A stretch of 48,703 nt of DNA. Source: Acidobacteriota bacterium (GTDB lineage: Bacteria > Acidobacteriota > Blastocatellia > RBC074). Below are positions 28,833 through 36,613 of this stretch, piece after piece. Within the stretch, counting starts at the first letter, position 1. Each line of letters begins with the position of its first letter. The notes beneath the pieces were generated by a model. It worked only from the letters and a program-made list of their open reading frames with translations. It was not told the DNA's origin and made no database searches. The position numbers and the translations under genes are program-made. Where the stretch lies: the NCBI GenBank assembly GCA_019639255.1, contig JAHBSF010000039.1, forward strand, positions 1-48,703. Reading direction: 5' to 3'.

Positions 28833-30272
28833 TCACTTCCGGTCGCTTATTCCCATCGCCGCCTGTAAATCGGCCAACGCGCGGTAGCGCTCGGCCAGGG
28901 CTTCCGTATATTCGCGCTCGGCGTCGAGTAGCCTTCTTTGTTCAGCGATCAGTTCGGTGACGCGGAAAGCGCCGACCGCATACGCTCCGCGGATCGCACG
29001 AATGTTGTCATTCGATCGCGCGATCACGCCCTGCTCGAATACGACGAGGGCCGCTTGCGATGACTGGTAACGAGCCAGTGCGCCGGCGACCTCTGCCCGC
29101 ACTACCGCCTCGATGAATTCGCGCCGTCGTTGGGCCTGAGCGATCTGGATGGCGGTTTCCGCCTTCGCGCCCTGGTTGCGATTGAAAAGTGGTATGGGAA
29201 TGGAGACGCCGACGGAGAAAATCTTGTCGCGGTCGGTCAACAATCCGATCGGCGTGCTGTCAAAGGTGGATTGGTTTGCGCCGTATCTCGCTGAGATAAT
29301 GATGTCCGGCACAGCCTGCGCTTGCGCCAGCTTGAAACCGGCCTGCGCTGCTTCTTCCATCAATCGCGCCATCTGTAAATCGGGGCGTGTGCGCAGCGCG
29401 ATTTCGACGGCGGCTTCCGGTGCGGTCGGCGGATTGCGCAGAATCGGCTGCGCCAGCTCCTCCCGGATTTTCAATGGTTCGATGAGAGGAATCCCGACCA
29501 GTGTCTTCAGTCTTATCGACGCCGCCTGCCATCTTCCTTCAACGAGTGCGCGCCGCGAACGCAGCCGATCGAGTTCGACGCGCAACAGATTGACTTCGAT
29601 CAGAGCCGCATCGCCCTCGCTGACGCGCGCCTCGACAACCTTCACCGTCTGCGCGTCGAGCCTGTTCAGCCCTTCCGTGATGTCAAGTTCCCGCTGCGCG
29701 GCGAGTACCTCGACATATGCCGCCCGCACCTCGGCGGCAAGTCGGCGTTCGCGCTCCGCGACCTCGGCCTGCGCCAATTCCAGTTCGACCTGCGCGAGGT
29801 CGATACGGCGCCGACGTTTACCGCCGAGTTCGAGAGGCGCAGAAATTCCAACACTGTTGACACGTTCACCCGGAGAATTCAGCACCCCGCGTTGCAGTTC
29901 GAAGTCGAATATCGGGTTTGGCCTCAGTCCGGCCTGTCGCAGCCGGGCGCGGGCGCGATCAACCTCCAGCCGCACGGCTGCGAGTTCGGAGTTTGCAGAC
30001 AATGCACGCCGGACCAGATCACTTACACCGACTTCCTGGGCAGGATCGGCATTGGCTCGATCTGTCATCGGCCCTGATGCCAGGGGTGAATCGGATAGAG
30101 TCACAGCCGGTTTGCCGACTTCCGCCTGGACATTTGTTTTTGTCGGGATTGGCTCCTGCCCGAGGGCCGTCGATGAATGGGCGGTGAGCAGGAAAAGAGA
30201 GAGAATGAGCGTCACGGACGCGGGAAAGCGAACAGCCCCCCGCGCCGGCCGCGCAACAGGAATTAACAACAC
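28833..30272 (-). CDS. czcC: CzcC-like outer-membrane channel
   Basis: TolC-superfamily protein of about 479 residues. The signal region is FPASVTLILSLFLLTAHSSTALGQ, and OEP repeats include 'RPNPIFDFELQRGVLNSPGERVNSVGISAPLELGGKRRRRIDLAQVELELAQAEVAERERRLAAEVRAAYVEV'. I place the start at GTG 30272 because AGAGG lies 7 nt upstream and it leaves an n-region before the hydrophobic core. The frame is open to a TTG at 30326. Its stop overlaps the first bases of the upstream frame of the adaptor, giving a close junction with czcB. Together with czcB and czcA it spans both membranes. Confidence 0.88.
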   Translation of the reverse strand: MLLIPVARPARGAVRFPASVTLILSLFLLTAHSSTALGQEPIPTKTNVQAEVGKPAVTLSDSPLASGPMTDRANADPAQEVGVSDLVRRALSANSELAAVRLEVDRARARLRQAGLRPNPIFDFELQRGVLNSPGERVNSVGISAPLELGGKRRRRIDLAQVELELAQAEVAERERRLAAEVRAAYVEVLAAQRELDITEGLNRLDAQTVKVVEARVSEGDAALIEVNLLRVELDRLRSRRALVEGRWQAASIRLKTLVGIPLIEPLKIREELAQPILRNPPTAPEAAVEIALRTRPDLQMARLMEEAAQAGFKLAQAQAVPDIIISARYGANQSTFDSTPIGLLTDRDKIFSVGVSIPIPLFNRNQGAKAETAIQIAQAQRRREFIEAVVRAEVAGALARYQSSQAALVVFEQGVIARSNDNIRAIRGAYAVGAFRVTELIAEQRRLLDAEREYTEALAERYRALADLQAAMGISDRK

Positions 30273-30424
30273 GACTACACCTCTGCCTGTATGAATGGGA
30301 ACCCGATCACCGCGAGTACCAAGCAACGATCCTGCCGCCTTCCGGTTAAGGATGGGCGAACAGCACCGGAAAGATCCCCAAACGGATCACTTTCGGCGCT
30401 CACGGTGAACAAAGAAAGGAGGGG

Positions 30425-30802
30425 TCAGGCGAGGCGTGGAGGGTGGTCTGTACCCGGAGGAGGAGCAAAGGGAAGGTTGATGACTCCCCAGGGAACCGTT
30501 TCCAGCGAATAACTGATATCCGCAACTCGAATCATTTCGACCGGAGTCAGGTGCGTACAGCAGCAGAAACAATCGTGCTCTTGGGTGTCCGATCCAGGCT
30601 CATCACCCGGCCGATGAGACGGGAGGGGGGCTTCGGCAGATTCGGGTTGCTCGCTGCGGGCGGCAATGCGAATCTCCTGAAAATCTTCCTGACAAAGCGA
30701 TGGAAGAGACAGATCGAAGACGGTAAAGAGCAGAAAAAAGATCGCGATTGCGCGGTAGAAGCGGTTCGGGCCGGCCGGGTTGTTGTCCTTCATCAATCGC
30801 AT
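30425..30802 (-). CDS. Small secreted or membrane-anchored Cys-rich protein heading operon C
   Basis: About 125 residues, start at ATG 30802 or 30793. One hydrophobic helix (FYRAIAIFFLLFTVFDLSLPSL) serves as signal or anchor. An acidic, Ser/Pro-rich spacer follows, then a DTQEHDCFCCCTH cluster, a compact Cys/His site able to bind soft metal. The C-terminus is Pro-rich (LPFAPPPGTDHPPRLA). It is the first gene on the minus strand before czcC, separated by about 150 bp. I do not recognise a family; a periplasmic metal buffer or sensor is a guess from composition. A weak TTGACC/TAGTTT promoter may lie just upstream (about 30825-30855). Confidence 0.6.
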   Translation of the reverse strand: MRLMKDNNPAGPNRFYRAIAIFFLLFTVFDLSLPSLCQEDFQEIRIAARSEQPESAEAPLPSHRPGDEPGSDTQEHDCFCCCTHLTPVEMIRVADISYSLETVPWGVINLPFAPPPGTDHPPRLA

Positions 30803-30826
30803 ATCTTGACTATTGCAAACTAGCAC

Positions 30827-31353
30827 GAGCGAGAAGTTCGGTCAATTGTTCTCTTGGTTCACGTGCTATCGTGCTATCGGGTGATGGCTCTCCATTACAT
30901 TTCTTCCATATAAAGCAAGTATGCGCCGGGGGCCTCAGAACCTGCGTGCAGCAACGTGGTTGAGTCTGAACTCTGACTGATCAACCTTGTCGTCCCGATT
31001 GGCGGCATCGTTGCTTTCTGGTTCCGAGTCTGACAAACGTTCAGGGCAACTTCTGATCCTTCCAAAGATATTCACCTCTTCGATACAGAATCCCGACAGA
31101 TCGACTGGCCATTCCGGCAGCCAGCAGGTGCAAGAAGTGTTTGGGTTACCTTGGCATCTATTTTGTCCAACGATATGGCCGAAATGTGACTGACCGTCCG
31201 TGGACTACTACGGCGCCCATGACGGATATCTTCCAACGCCAGCAGGGGCGATGAATTCGCAGTTGCTTCGGGCGAGCTTCGGAAATCAGCCACCGGTTTC
31301 TTCAAACTCCTCGGCAGCTTTGTCCGCCTGCTTCCTACCTCTCAATACCGGAG
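30827..31353. other. Intergenic region without recognised gene
   Basis: 527 bp separating operon C from the small-peptide gene. It shows short direct repeats (GTGCTATC twice near 30862-30880) near the operon C start. Frames in it (for example minus strand 31305-31072) lack ribosome binding sites and convincing composition, so I call no gene. Confidence 0.4.
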
Positions 31354-31359
31354 ATGACG

Positions 31360-31554
31360 ATGCTGCGACACTTGGTTGTTTTGGCTGCATTGATCCTTGC
31401 GTTCAGCCTGCCTGTTGGCAGTCGCGCCGAATCGCTTCAAGGTGAGAAAGATATTCCCGTACGGCCGTCGAAGGAGTGTATCGAGATCGTTGTAGTGGAC
31501 GGGAGGATATTCATCATAGATGTATGCATCGGGGATATCATTGCCATCCTTTGA
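31360..31554 (+). CDS. Small secreted peptide, copy 1 of a convergent homologous pair
   Basis: 64 residues from ATG 31360 (GGAG six bases before). A signal peptide (MLRHLVVLAALILAFSLPVGSRA) is followed by a mature peptide of about 40 residues ending KECIEIVVVDGRIFIIDVCIGDIIAIL. It shares the pattern ECIE-hh-V-x3-I-hh-D-x-C-x-G-(D/E)-I with the gene at 31663-31878 on the other strand. Two conserved cysteines suggest a disulfide. I do not recognise the family. It has no operon partners on its strand. Confidence 0.6.
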   Translation: MLRHLVVLAALILAFSLPVGSRAESLQGEKDIPVRPSKECIEIVVVDGRIFIIDVCIGDIIAIL

Positions 31555-31611
31555 TAAACGCCGGGAGCTACGATGAAGCCGTGATTCAGAGTGCTCAAAT
31601 GGTGATCAGAT

Positions 31612-31632
31612 CAGACCGCTTCATCCGGTCTG
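31612..31632. terminator. Stem-loop between convergent small-peptide genes
   Basis: CAGACCG-CTTCATC-CGGTCTG forms a 7-bp perfect stem with a 7-nt loop. It lies between the stops of two convergent genes, where a bidirectional terminator is expected. No U tract follows on either strand. Confidence 0.45.
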
Positions 31633-31662
31633 CATCGGCGGTGGCTGAACCTTGATGTGGAG

Positions 31663-31878
31663 TCAGTAGCCGAGAAAAAGAATCTCGCCGGTGCAGGTAT
31701 CCCAGATGAGGATGAAGCTGCCGATGACTATCACTTCAATACATTCCCTGGCTCTGTCTACGATGCCGCCTCGCGGTTCTCCCTGGGCAGTTGCCGCGAT
31801 CGGCAGAAAGAAGGGCGGGATGATGGTCAGGCTGATGATGAGAAGAAGTGTGCTGAAGAGCCGTTTGATTCGACGCAT
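31663..31878 (-). CDS. Small secreted peptide, copy 2 of a convergent homologous pair
   Basis: 71 residues. ATG 31878 is preceded by GAGGAG. The signal peptide is MRRIKRLFSTLLLIISLTIIPPFFLPIAATAQG, and the mature part is GIVDRARECIEVIVIGSFILIWDTCTGEILFLGY. It aligns with the 31360-31554 product over about 27 residues, keeping both Cys, ECIE, Asp and Gly. The signal peptides are unrelated, which argues that the mature domain is under selection. Function unknown. Confidence 0.6.
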   Translation of the reverse strand: MRRIKRLFSTLLLIISLTIIPPFFLPIAATAQGEPRGGIVDRARECIEVIVIGSFILIWDTCTGEILFLGY

Positions 31879-32135
31879 CTGAGTCTCCTCGAAGAACAGA
31901 ATGTTCTGAATTCAGGTGAGTCGGGCTCCTTCGCACATGCGCCTGGAACGCAATCAGCGTAAATAGGGCGCGAGATGTCAGAGAGGGGTGGCTCCACCCG
32001 TCACCGGGCAACCATATCTCCCATCCATCACACTTCAGTCCACAGACAGTTAGTCACATCTCATCCGGTATGCATGGGGACTACCAGCGTCGGATCGCCA
32101 GAGGGCCTGGGTTCCTGGGAGAATCGGCATTTACG

Positions 32136-32227
32136 GATGAACCTCCTGCGCTTCGCGTGCCGGACGGCTGCGGTGATCCGGAATGTTTCGGCTTACCCGC
32201 GCCGGCGGTCTTTCGCCGCCGGTCGCT
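32136..32227 (+). repeat. 92-bp dispersed repeat, copy A
   Basis: Begins GATGAACCTCCTGCGCTTCG and ends with CCGGCGG-loop-CCGCCGG plus TCGCT. An inverted copy lies at 34409-34500 with 88 of 92 positions identical (four transitions). The internal 7-bp stem is REP-like. Frames through it are not conserved at protein level. Confidence 0.8.
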
Positions 32228-32290
32228 CGATTCCGCTTCTTGTGGTGCTGGTAAGCTCTTGTAGAGGAAGGGGTTACACCAAATCGTAGA

Positions 32291-32391
32291 TTGACTGCTG
32301 GAGCTACAAACTGCTATTATTTGAGCATCTCAGGGGCCACCACCTCAGCGCATCGCGACCTCAAACCAGACCCAAACCTGGAGGTGAAACA
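32291..32391 (+). promoter_or_regulatory. Promoter and duplicated leader of the ArdC gene
   Basis: TTGACT (32291) and TATTAT (32315) are separated by 18 bp. The leader from 32331 carries CAGGGGCCACCACCTCAG, then CCTCAAACCAGACCCAAA and CCTGGAGG just before the ATG. The same ordered blocks precede the gene at 33512, so both genes probably answer to one regulator or share leader-based control. Confidence 0.6.
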
Positions 32392-33222
32392 ATGCGCATA
32401 CAATCTCGTCGAGTCTGTCGGTCCAATACCGTGCCGCCCGATGTCGTGCCGCACTGGGGGCTTCTGCTTCAGCAGGCGGTGAGCGTGCCGGGGCTGTTGC
32501 TGCGGGCGTATCGGGCTTTTCATCGCTATTCGGTCGGCAATCAGTTGCTGGCGCTTTCGCAGTGTGAGCAGCGAGGGCTTCAGCCTGGACCGCTCAACAC
32601 GTTTCCCGGCTGGCTGGCTCTCGGCCGGCAGGTGCGACGCGGTGAGCGAGCATTGACGTTGGTCATGCCGCTGGCGCGCAAACGGCGGTCTGACGGCGCC
32701 GAAGAGTTTGAGATCCTGACAACCTTCGCTTTCAAATCGCGCTGGTTTTTGCTTTCGCAAACGGTCGGCCAGGAACTGCCGCCGGAGCCGATTCCATACT
32801 TCGAAGCGGATCGGGCGCTCGCCGCCCTGGAGATTCAGCGCGTGGAGTTCGATCACTTCGATGGGAACTGTCAGGGCTTCTCGCGCGGGCGGGAGATCGC
32901 TGTCAATCCTGTCGCCTCGCTTCCATTCAAGACATTGTTTCACGAAGTCGGCCATATCCTTCTCGGACACACGGAGCCGGAGGGCGCGGCGGTGGAGTTC
33001 ACGCGCGAGATGCAAGAGGTCGAAGCCGAATCGGTCGCGCTGCTTTGCTGCGAATCGCTCGAACTGGAAGGAGCCGAGTACTGCCGCGGCTACATTCAGA
33101 AATGGCTCTATAAAGCAGGGAAGGCGGCAATCCCGGATGTCTGTGCGCGTCGGATCTTTCAGGCTACTGACAAGATTTTGCGCGCCGGCCGGATCGAATC
33201 CGAAACGCCACCGATCGAATGA
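32392..33222 (+). CDS. ArdC-like antirestriction protein/zinc metallopeptidase
   Basis: 276 residues. The N-terminal ArdC ssDNA-binding region (residues about 15-110) includes 'AYRAFHRYSVGNQLLALSQ' and 'FPGWLALGRQVRRGERALTLVMPLARK'. The C-terminal metallopeptidase-like part has FHEVGHILLGH (HExxH) and downstream 'EMQEVEAESVALLCC' with the third ligand Glu. Conjugative plasmids use ArdC to shield incoming single-stranded DNA from restriction. GGAGG lies 8 nt before the ATG. It is a strong marker that the region derives from a conjugative or mobilisable element. Confidence 0.88.
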   Translation: MRIQSRRVCRSNTVPPDVVPHWGLLLQQAVSVPGLLLRAYRAFHRYSVGNQLLALSQCEQRGLQPGPLNTFPGWLALGRQVRRGERALTLVMPLARKRRSDGAEEFEILTTFAFKSRWFLLSQTVGQELPPEPIPYFEADRALAALEIQRVEFDHFDGNCQGFSRGREIAVNPVASLPFKTLFHEVGHILLGHTEPEGAAVEFTREMQEVEAESVALLCCESLELEGAEYCRGYIQKWLYKAGKAAIPDVCARRIFQATDKILRAGRIESETPPIE

Positions 33223-33407
33223 ATCGAAGAAGCCGAGGGCCGATCCGCATCGTCAGATCGGCCCTCGGCTACCGTCCGATCTCTCGCCGCATGTCGCTCC
33301 ATCCAGCATTTCCGGCCGCACATTATCCCCGATTCAATTTGCAACAATAATCGACAGGCGAAGAGTGCTAACTACTTCAAGGTAGTAGGGTTATACGAAA
33401 TAGTGTG

Positions 33408-33511
33408 TTGACAGTTCCCCATATTATTTGATAGACTTAGGTCATCGTCAGGGGCCACCACCTCAGTCAGAGCCGCCTCAAAACCAAACCCAAATACCTG
33501 GAGGCTCGACA
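33408..33511 (+). promoter_or_regulatory. Promoter and second copy of the duplicated leader
   Basis: TTGACA (33408) and TAGACT (33432), 18-bp spacer. The leader has CAGGGGCCACCACCTCAG at 33449-33466, a CCTCAAAACCAAACCCAAA block and CCTGGAGG before ATG 33512. Start contexts are also alike (ATGCGCA in both genes). Confidence 0.6.
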
Positions 33512-33799
33512 ATGCGCAACCATTACGAATACAGGCATGAAGCCGGAGCGGAAGAGCATTTCAACGAATACCGACCGACGCCGGAAGACCTCGCTTTGGC
33601 GGCGCGGATCGACGAATTGACGCTTGAGGATTACGCCGGCTCGCTTTCCGAAGAGGAGAGCGAGCGAACGGCCGCACTCGATCAGGCGCGTATCGATCGG
33701 GAAGCCGATCGGCGCCGGGCGGCGCGATTGCGGCGCGGGCAGTTGCCGGTCGGGGGCAAGCGCCGGCGCGAGGTCAAATGCGGAGGGATCTCCGTTTGA
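33512..33799 (+). CDS. Hypothetical charged protein (95 aa)
   Basis: MRNHYEYRHEAGAEEHFNEYRPTPEDLALAARIDELTLEDYAG... is acidic for the first two thirds, then strongly basic (DREADRRRAARLRRGQLPVGGKRRRE). No membrane segment or known motif. The 'TPEDLALAARIDELT' helix could mediate interaction. It uses the same leader as the ArdC gene and resembles small accessory genes of plasmids. ATG 33512 is chosen because CCTGGAGG precedes it; the longer frame reads through the leader. Function unknown. Confidence 0.6.
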   Translation: MRNHYEYRHEAGAEEHFNEYRPTPEDLALAARIDELTLEDYAGSLSEEESERTAALDQARIDREADRRRAARLRRGQLPVGGKRRREVKCGGISV

Positions 33800-33899
33800 A
33801 ACACTGCGGGGGGCGGCTTCGGCCGCCTCCCATTTCCGGAATCGACTTTCACCATCAGCCACCTCGTAACACCAACGTTCCAACGACTGGAGGAGGCTT

Positions 33900-34298
33900 A
33901 TGACTTACGACGTTCACGAACTTCCGCAACTGATCGCCGAGGATGCACGCAAGGTAGCGGAACTGTCGCACGAGATCGCCGATCTGCGTCACCGCAACGA
34001 GCGGATCGAACTCGAATGCCTGATCGAGGTGTTGCGAGCCACTAACGGTCAGGGCAAGCCGTTGCACTCAAACGAGACGGCGCGGCAGACGGCGCAGCAG
34101 GAAGCGCTTTATGACCGGCCCGAGTGGCTGGTCAATCGCGACCGGATCGCGGAGTGCGAACTGCAGCGGGCGGAGACGCAAGCGCAGCTCGAACAGCGTC
34201 GCCACGAATTTCGGCTCGGGCTCATCGATCGCCAGGCCGAGATCGCCGATCGTCTGTGCGGCGCCGATCCGGCGGTGCGGATGCTTGCGGGCGCCTGA
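33900..34298 (+). CDS. Hypothetical helical/coiled-coil protein (132 aa)
   Basis: Starts MTYDVHELPQLIAEDARKVAELSHEIADLRHRNERIELECLIEVL after a GGAGGAGG ribosome binding site. It is almost entirely helical, with heptad-like Leu/Ile/Ala spacing, and repeats the style 'DRIAECELQRAETQAQLEQRRHEFRLGLIDRQAEIADRL'. No Cys pair, membrane segment or catalytic motif is visible. Such small coiled-coil proteins are common next to ArdC genes in integrative elements. I do not recognise it. Confidence 0.6.
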   Translation: MTYDVHELPQLIAEDARKVAELSHEIADLRHRNERIELECLIEVLRATNGQGKPLHSNETARQTAQQEALYDRPEWLVNRDRIAECELQRAETQAQLEQRRHEFRLGLIDRQAEIADRLCGADPAVRMLAGA

Positions 34299-34408
34299 CG
34301 GCGTGCCGCATCAAGGGGACGGCGTCGATCACCGATGCCGCCCCGAATGTTTTTCGGATAGCCGAAGAAGCGAGGAAGAATGAAGACATTTGGCGCCAAG
34401 CAAGGTGT

Positions 34409-34500
34409 AGCGACCGGCGGCGAGAGACCGCCGGCGCGGGTGAGCCGAGACATTCCGGACCACCGCAGCCGTCCGGCACGCGAAGCGCAGGAGGTTCATC
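34409..34500 (-). repeat. 92-bp dispersed repeat, copy B (inverted)
   Basis: Reverse complement of the 32136-32227 repeat with four transitions in 92 positions. It lies in the gap between the coiled-coil gene and the RHH gene. The two copies face each other across 2.2 kb, so they could mediate inversion of the ArdC segment. Confidence 0.8.
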
Positions 34501-34565
34501 TGTAGCTGTTGATTTGCGTTGAAAAGAGAACGGTCGACCGCCAAGGCAAGCCCGACGATCGACCG

Positions 34566-34610
34566 CAACCTGGAGAAACACAAATGCGCATGTGTTTCAC
34601 CAAACCCAAA
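34566..34610 (+). promoter_or_regulatory. Remnant third leader with palindrome and 9-codon ORF
   Basis: CAACCTGGAG then an ATGCGCA start recalls the two intact leaders. A 24-bp palindrome (34575-34598, arms GAAACACA/TGTGTTTC) covers the start. The reading frame MRMCFTKPK stops at TAG, 67 bp before the RHH gene. It could be a decayed gene start or a short upstream ORF. Confidence 0.35.
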
Positions 34611-34676
34611 TAGAAATTACTCCCAATCGTATGCCCAAATCAACCGGAAAATCACCGGAAAGTCAGGGGGAAACAA

Positions 34677-34961
34677 ATGCCGCGAAAGAAAACACCATCG
34701 CGAGGGAACCGATTCATTCGTTTCACTCCGGATCTCGAAGACTGGCTCGTTCAGGAATCAAAAAGCGGGGGATACAGCTCGGTTCAGGAGTTCCTGCGTC
34801 ATCTCGTTCGTCAGTACCGCGATCAGGCTGTGACGGAATCCGTGGCGCCAGCGGCTTCGGCGTCGGTCGCGCCTGGATTCGATAGCGAGAGACTGGTGCA
34901 GGCGATCGAGCGGTTAGCGGTAACAGTGGAGGATCTGGCCGGCCGGCGGAAGGAAATCTGA
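34677..34961 (+). CDS. Ribbon-helix-helix (CopG/Arc-like) protein
   Basis: 94 residues. 'RGNRFIRFTPDLEDWLVQESKSGGYSSVQEFLRHLVRQYRDQ' fits the RHH fold: a beta strand RFIRFTP, helix 1 through EDWLVQES and helix 2 SVQEFLRHLVRQY with the conserved SVQEF turn. The C-terminus (FDSERLVQAIERLAVTVEDLAGRRKEI) is helical. RHH proteins serve as antitoxins, mobilisation accessory or partition regulators. No toxin gene lies directly downstream on this strand, so a plasmid-type regulator is most likely. GGGGGA precedes the ATG. Confidence 0.75.
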   Translation: MPRKKTPSRGNRFIRFTPDLEDWLVQESKSGGYSSVQEFLRHLVRQYRDQAVTESVAPAASASVAPGFDSERLVQAIERLAVTVEDLAGRRKEI

Positions 34962-35108
34962 TCTCAACGCTGCCATTAATGCATGAGCAGCGACTCCTCG
35001 ACGAGTGCACCGCGCTCCTCTGCTGACGTGACAAGTGATCCTGCTGAGCATTGTCGAGACTTCGGCATCCAGACGAGTCCCGGGTCAATCTTCTGCCGTC
35101 GGGTCGGG

Positions 35109-35450
35109 TCAACGCGCCGAGGTCAGCGGGGTGATGGCCTGGCGCAGGGCTTCTTCGATCAGACTGTTGAGGCTCTTGCCGGTCTGTTTGGCGCGCAGGT
35201 GAAGCGCGCGGTGGAGATCTGGTGCGACTCGCAAAGAGAGCGTGCCCGAGAATGGCTTGTCCGGATCTTCACCGCGCACTTCGCAAAACTCCAGGTAGTC
35301 ATCGACCGAATCGCGAAACGCTTTCTCCAATTGTTTGACCGTAGTCCCCTGGAACGTGATGACGTCTCGCGTGTTGATGACTTCACCGTGAAAGATATGG
35401 GCCTCTTCGTCATAGGCCACGATTCCTTGATATCCTTTATAAGTCAGCAT
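35109..35450 (-). CDS. hicB: HicB-family antitoxin
   Basis: 113 residues. The partial RNase-H-like N-terminal domain is 'MLTYKGYQGIVAYDEEAHIFHGEVINTRDVITFQGTTVKQLEKAFRDSVDDYLEFCEVRGEDPDKP', and the C-terminal RHH domain is 'GTLSLRVAPDLHRALHLRAKQTGKSLNSLIEEALRQAI'. It lies 5 bp downstream of hicA with GGAG before its ATG. It should neutralise HicA and repress the operon. The longer frame to 35828 reads through hicA antisense frames and is not used. Confidence 0.92.
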   Translation of the reverse strand: MLTYKGYQGIVAYDEEAHIFHGEVINTRDVITFQGTTVKQLEKAFRDSVDDYLEFCEVRGEDPDKPFSGTLSLRVAPDLHRALHLRAKQTGKSLNSLIEEALRQAITPLTSAR

Positions 35451-35455
35451 CGTTG

Positions 35456-35713
35456 TCACTCCGGTTTGATCCCGGCTGCCTCCAGGAACCTGCGCATGGA
35501 TCTGACCGCGCCTCCGTCGGTTTCCTTCGCGGGATGCGGTCGATGGAATACTGCGCGCACGTCGCGCAAAGCAATCCGAACGCGCGAACCGCGCCCCTCG
35601 CTCAGTTCCGCTCCAAGAGCCAGCAGCATTTTCTCGATATCGTCCCAATCGATGTTGGCTTGGACGGGATCCTGGAAAATCGCCGCCAGCGTTTTGCCGT
35701 GCTTGCCCTTCAT
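35456..35713 (-). CDS. hicA: HicA-family mRNA interferase toxin
   Basis: 85 residues starting MKGKHGKTLAAIFQDPVQANIDWDDIEKMLLALGAEL. The dsRBD-like toxin core is GRGSRVRIALRDVRAVFHRPHPAKETDGGAVRSMRRFLEAAGI, with the family's HRPHP and GAVRxxRxFL blocks. ATG 35713 matches the usual family start; an in-frame ATG at 35731 would add six residues. Gene order toxin then antitoxin is normal for HicAB. HicA toxins cleave mRNA when free. A 27-bp-arm inverted repeat lies upstream (35763-35832). Confidence 0.9.
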   Translation of the reverse strand: MKGKHGKTLAAIFQDPVQANIDWDDIEKMLLALGAELSEGRGSRVRIALRDVRAVFHRPHPAKETDGGAVRSMRRFLEAAGIKPE

Positions 35714-35762
35714 GCATGGCATTGGTATCACGAAACGCTACCAGTCGCAACTTGGGTAGTTT

Positions 35763-35832
35763 TGGAGTGCGGCGACTTGTCGCCGCTTTAGGGCTTGTCG
35801 AACACAAAGCGGCGACAAGTCGCCGCACTCCA
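35763..35832. repeat. Inverted repeat with 27-bp arms, REP-like
   Basis: Arms 35763-35789 and 35806-35832 are perfect complements around a 16-bp loop. Each arm also contains its own palindrome GCGGCGACTTGTCGCCGC, so cruciform or nested hairpins are possible. It lies between hicA and the LytTR gene. It may separate their transcripts or be a small mobile repeat. Confidence 0.85.
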
Positions 35833-35860
35833 TATGAAATGCGCTGAGTGTGCTGGGGCT

Positions 35861-36613
35861 TCAGGATTTCAACTTTGCTTGCAACCGCGGACCATAGCGA
35901 CGACTGATCGAGAATGTCTTCCCATTGGCAAGCCTGAGAGTGCCGTTTCCGCCTTCGTTGCGCTCTACTTCCTTTACGAAATCGAGGTTGACGATGACTT
36001 GACGGTGGATGCGTATGAACTGCTCGGGATCAAGGCGCTGCTCCAGTTCCCGAAGCGATAAGTTGATCGTGTGTCGATCCTCAGTCGTCAATGCGTAGAC
36101 GAGTTCGTGATCGGCGACGAATGCGTATACGGATTCAACCGGGATCGGGCAGCGCAGATTCGATTTGCGGGCGATTACCCGTTGCAGATACTGTTGGCGG
36201 TGGACGACGGCCAACAGTCGCTTGATGTGCCCAACCTGTTCCCGCGATAACAACTCGTGGCGCGCTTTCTCGATCGCGCGACGTAAGCGGTCAATCTCGA
36301 CCGGCTTGAGCAAAAAATCGACGGCGCCGACTTCGAAGGCTTGTACCGCATATTCATCGTAGCCCGTGACGAAGACAATCGCCGGCCGATCGGGACCAAG
36401 ATCCTCGACTACTTCAAACCCGTTGAGGCCCGGCATCCGGACATCGAGCAGGACGAGGTCCGGCCGCAGACGTTCGATCGCCTCAAGCGCGGCGATACCA
36501 TTGTCTGCTTCTCCGATCAGTTCAAGATCGGGAGACATCAATTGCAACTCGGCAATCAAATCCGCCAAGTACAGTCGTGCACGCACTTCATCATCGACGA
36601 GCAGTATCCTCAT
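35861..36613 (-). CDS. LytTR-family response regulator
   Basis: About 250 residues. The receiver domain starts MRILLVDDEVRAR, with phospho-acceptor D57 in LVLLDVRMPGLNGFEV, T in 'FVTGYDEYAV' and K in 'DFLLKPVEI'. The C-terminal LytTR DNA-binding domain includes 'IPVESVYAFVADHELVYALTTEDRHTINLSLRELEQRLDPEQFIRIHRQVIVNLDFVKEVE' and 'LRLANGKTFSISRRYGPRLQAKL'. ATG 36613 has GGAG five bases upstream; the longer frame starts with GTG. No histidine kinase gene is adjacent, so its partner is elsewhere. Its target in this element is unknown. Confidence 0.92.
   Translation of the reverse strand: MRILLVDDEVRARLYLADLIAELQLMSPDLELIGEADNGIAALEAIERLRPDLVLLDVRMPGLNGFEVVEDLGPDRPAIVFVTGYDEYAVQAFEVGAVDFLLKPVEIDRLRRAIEKARHELLSREQVGHIKRLLAVVHRQQYLQRVIARKSNLRCPIPVESVYAFVADHELVYALTTEDRHTINLSLRELEQRLDPEQFIRIHRQVIVNLDFVKEVERNEGGNGTLRLANGKTFSISRRYGPRLQAKLKS

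Noticed and set aside
32070-34581. Pair of frames reading DEPPALRVPDGCG in opposite strands as a conserved small protein
   Set aside because: They are the 92-bp repeat. All four differences between copies change the amino acid in this frame, so there is no coding constraint.
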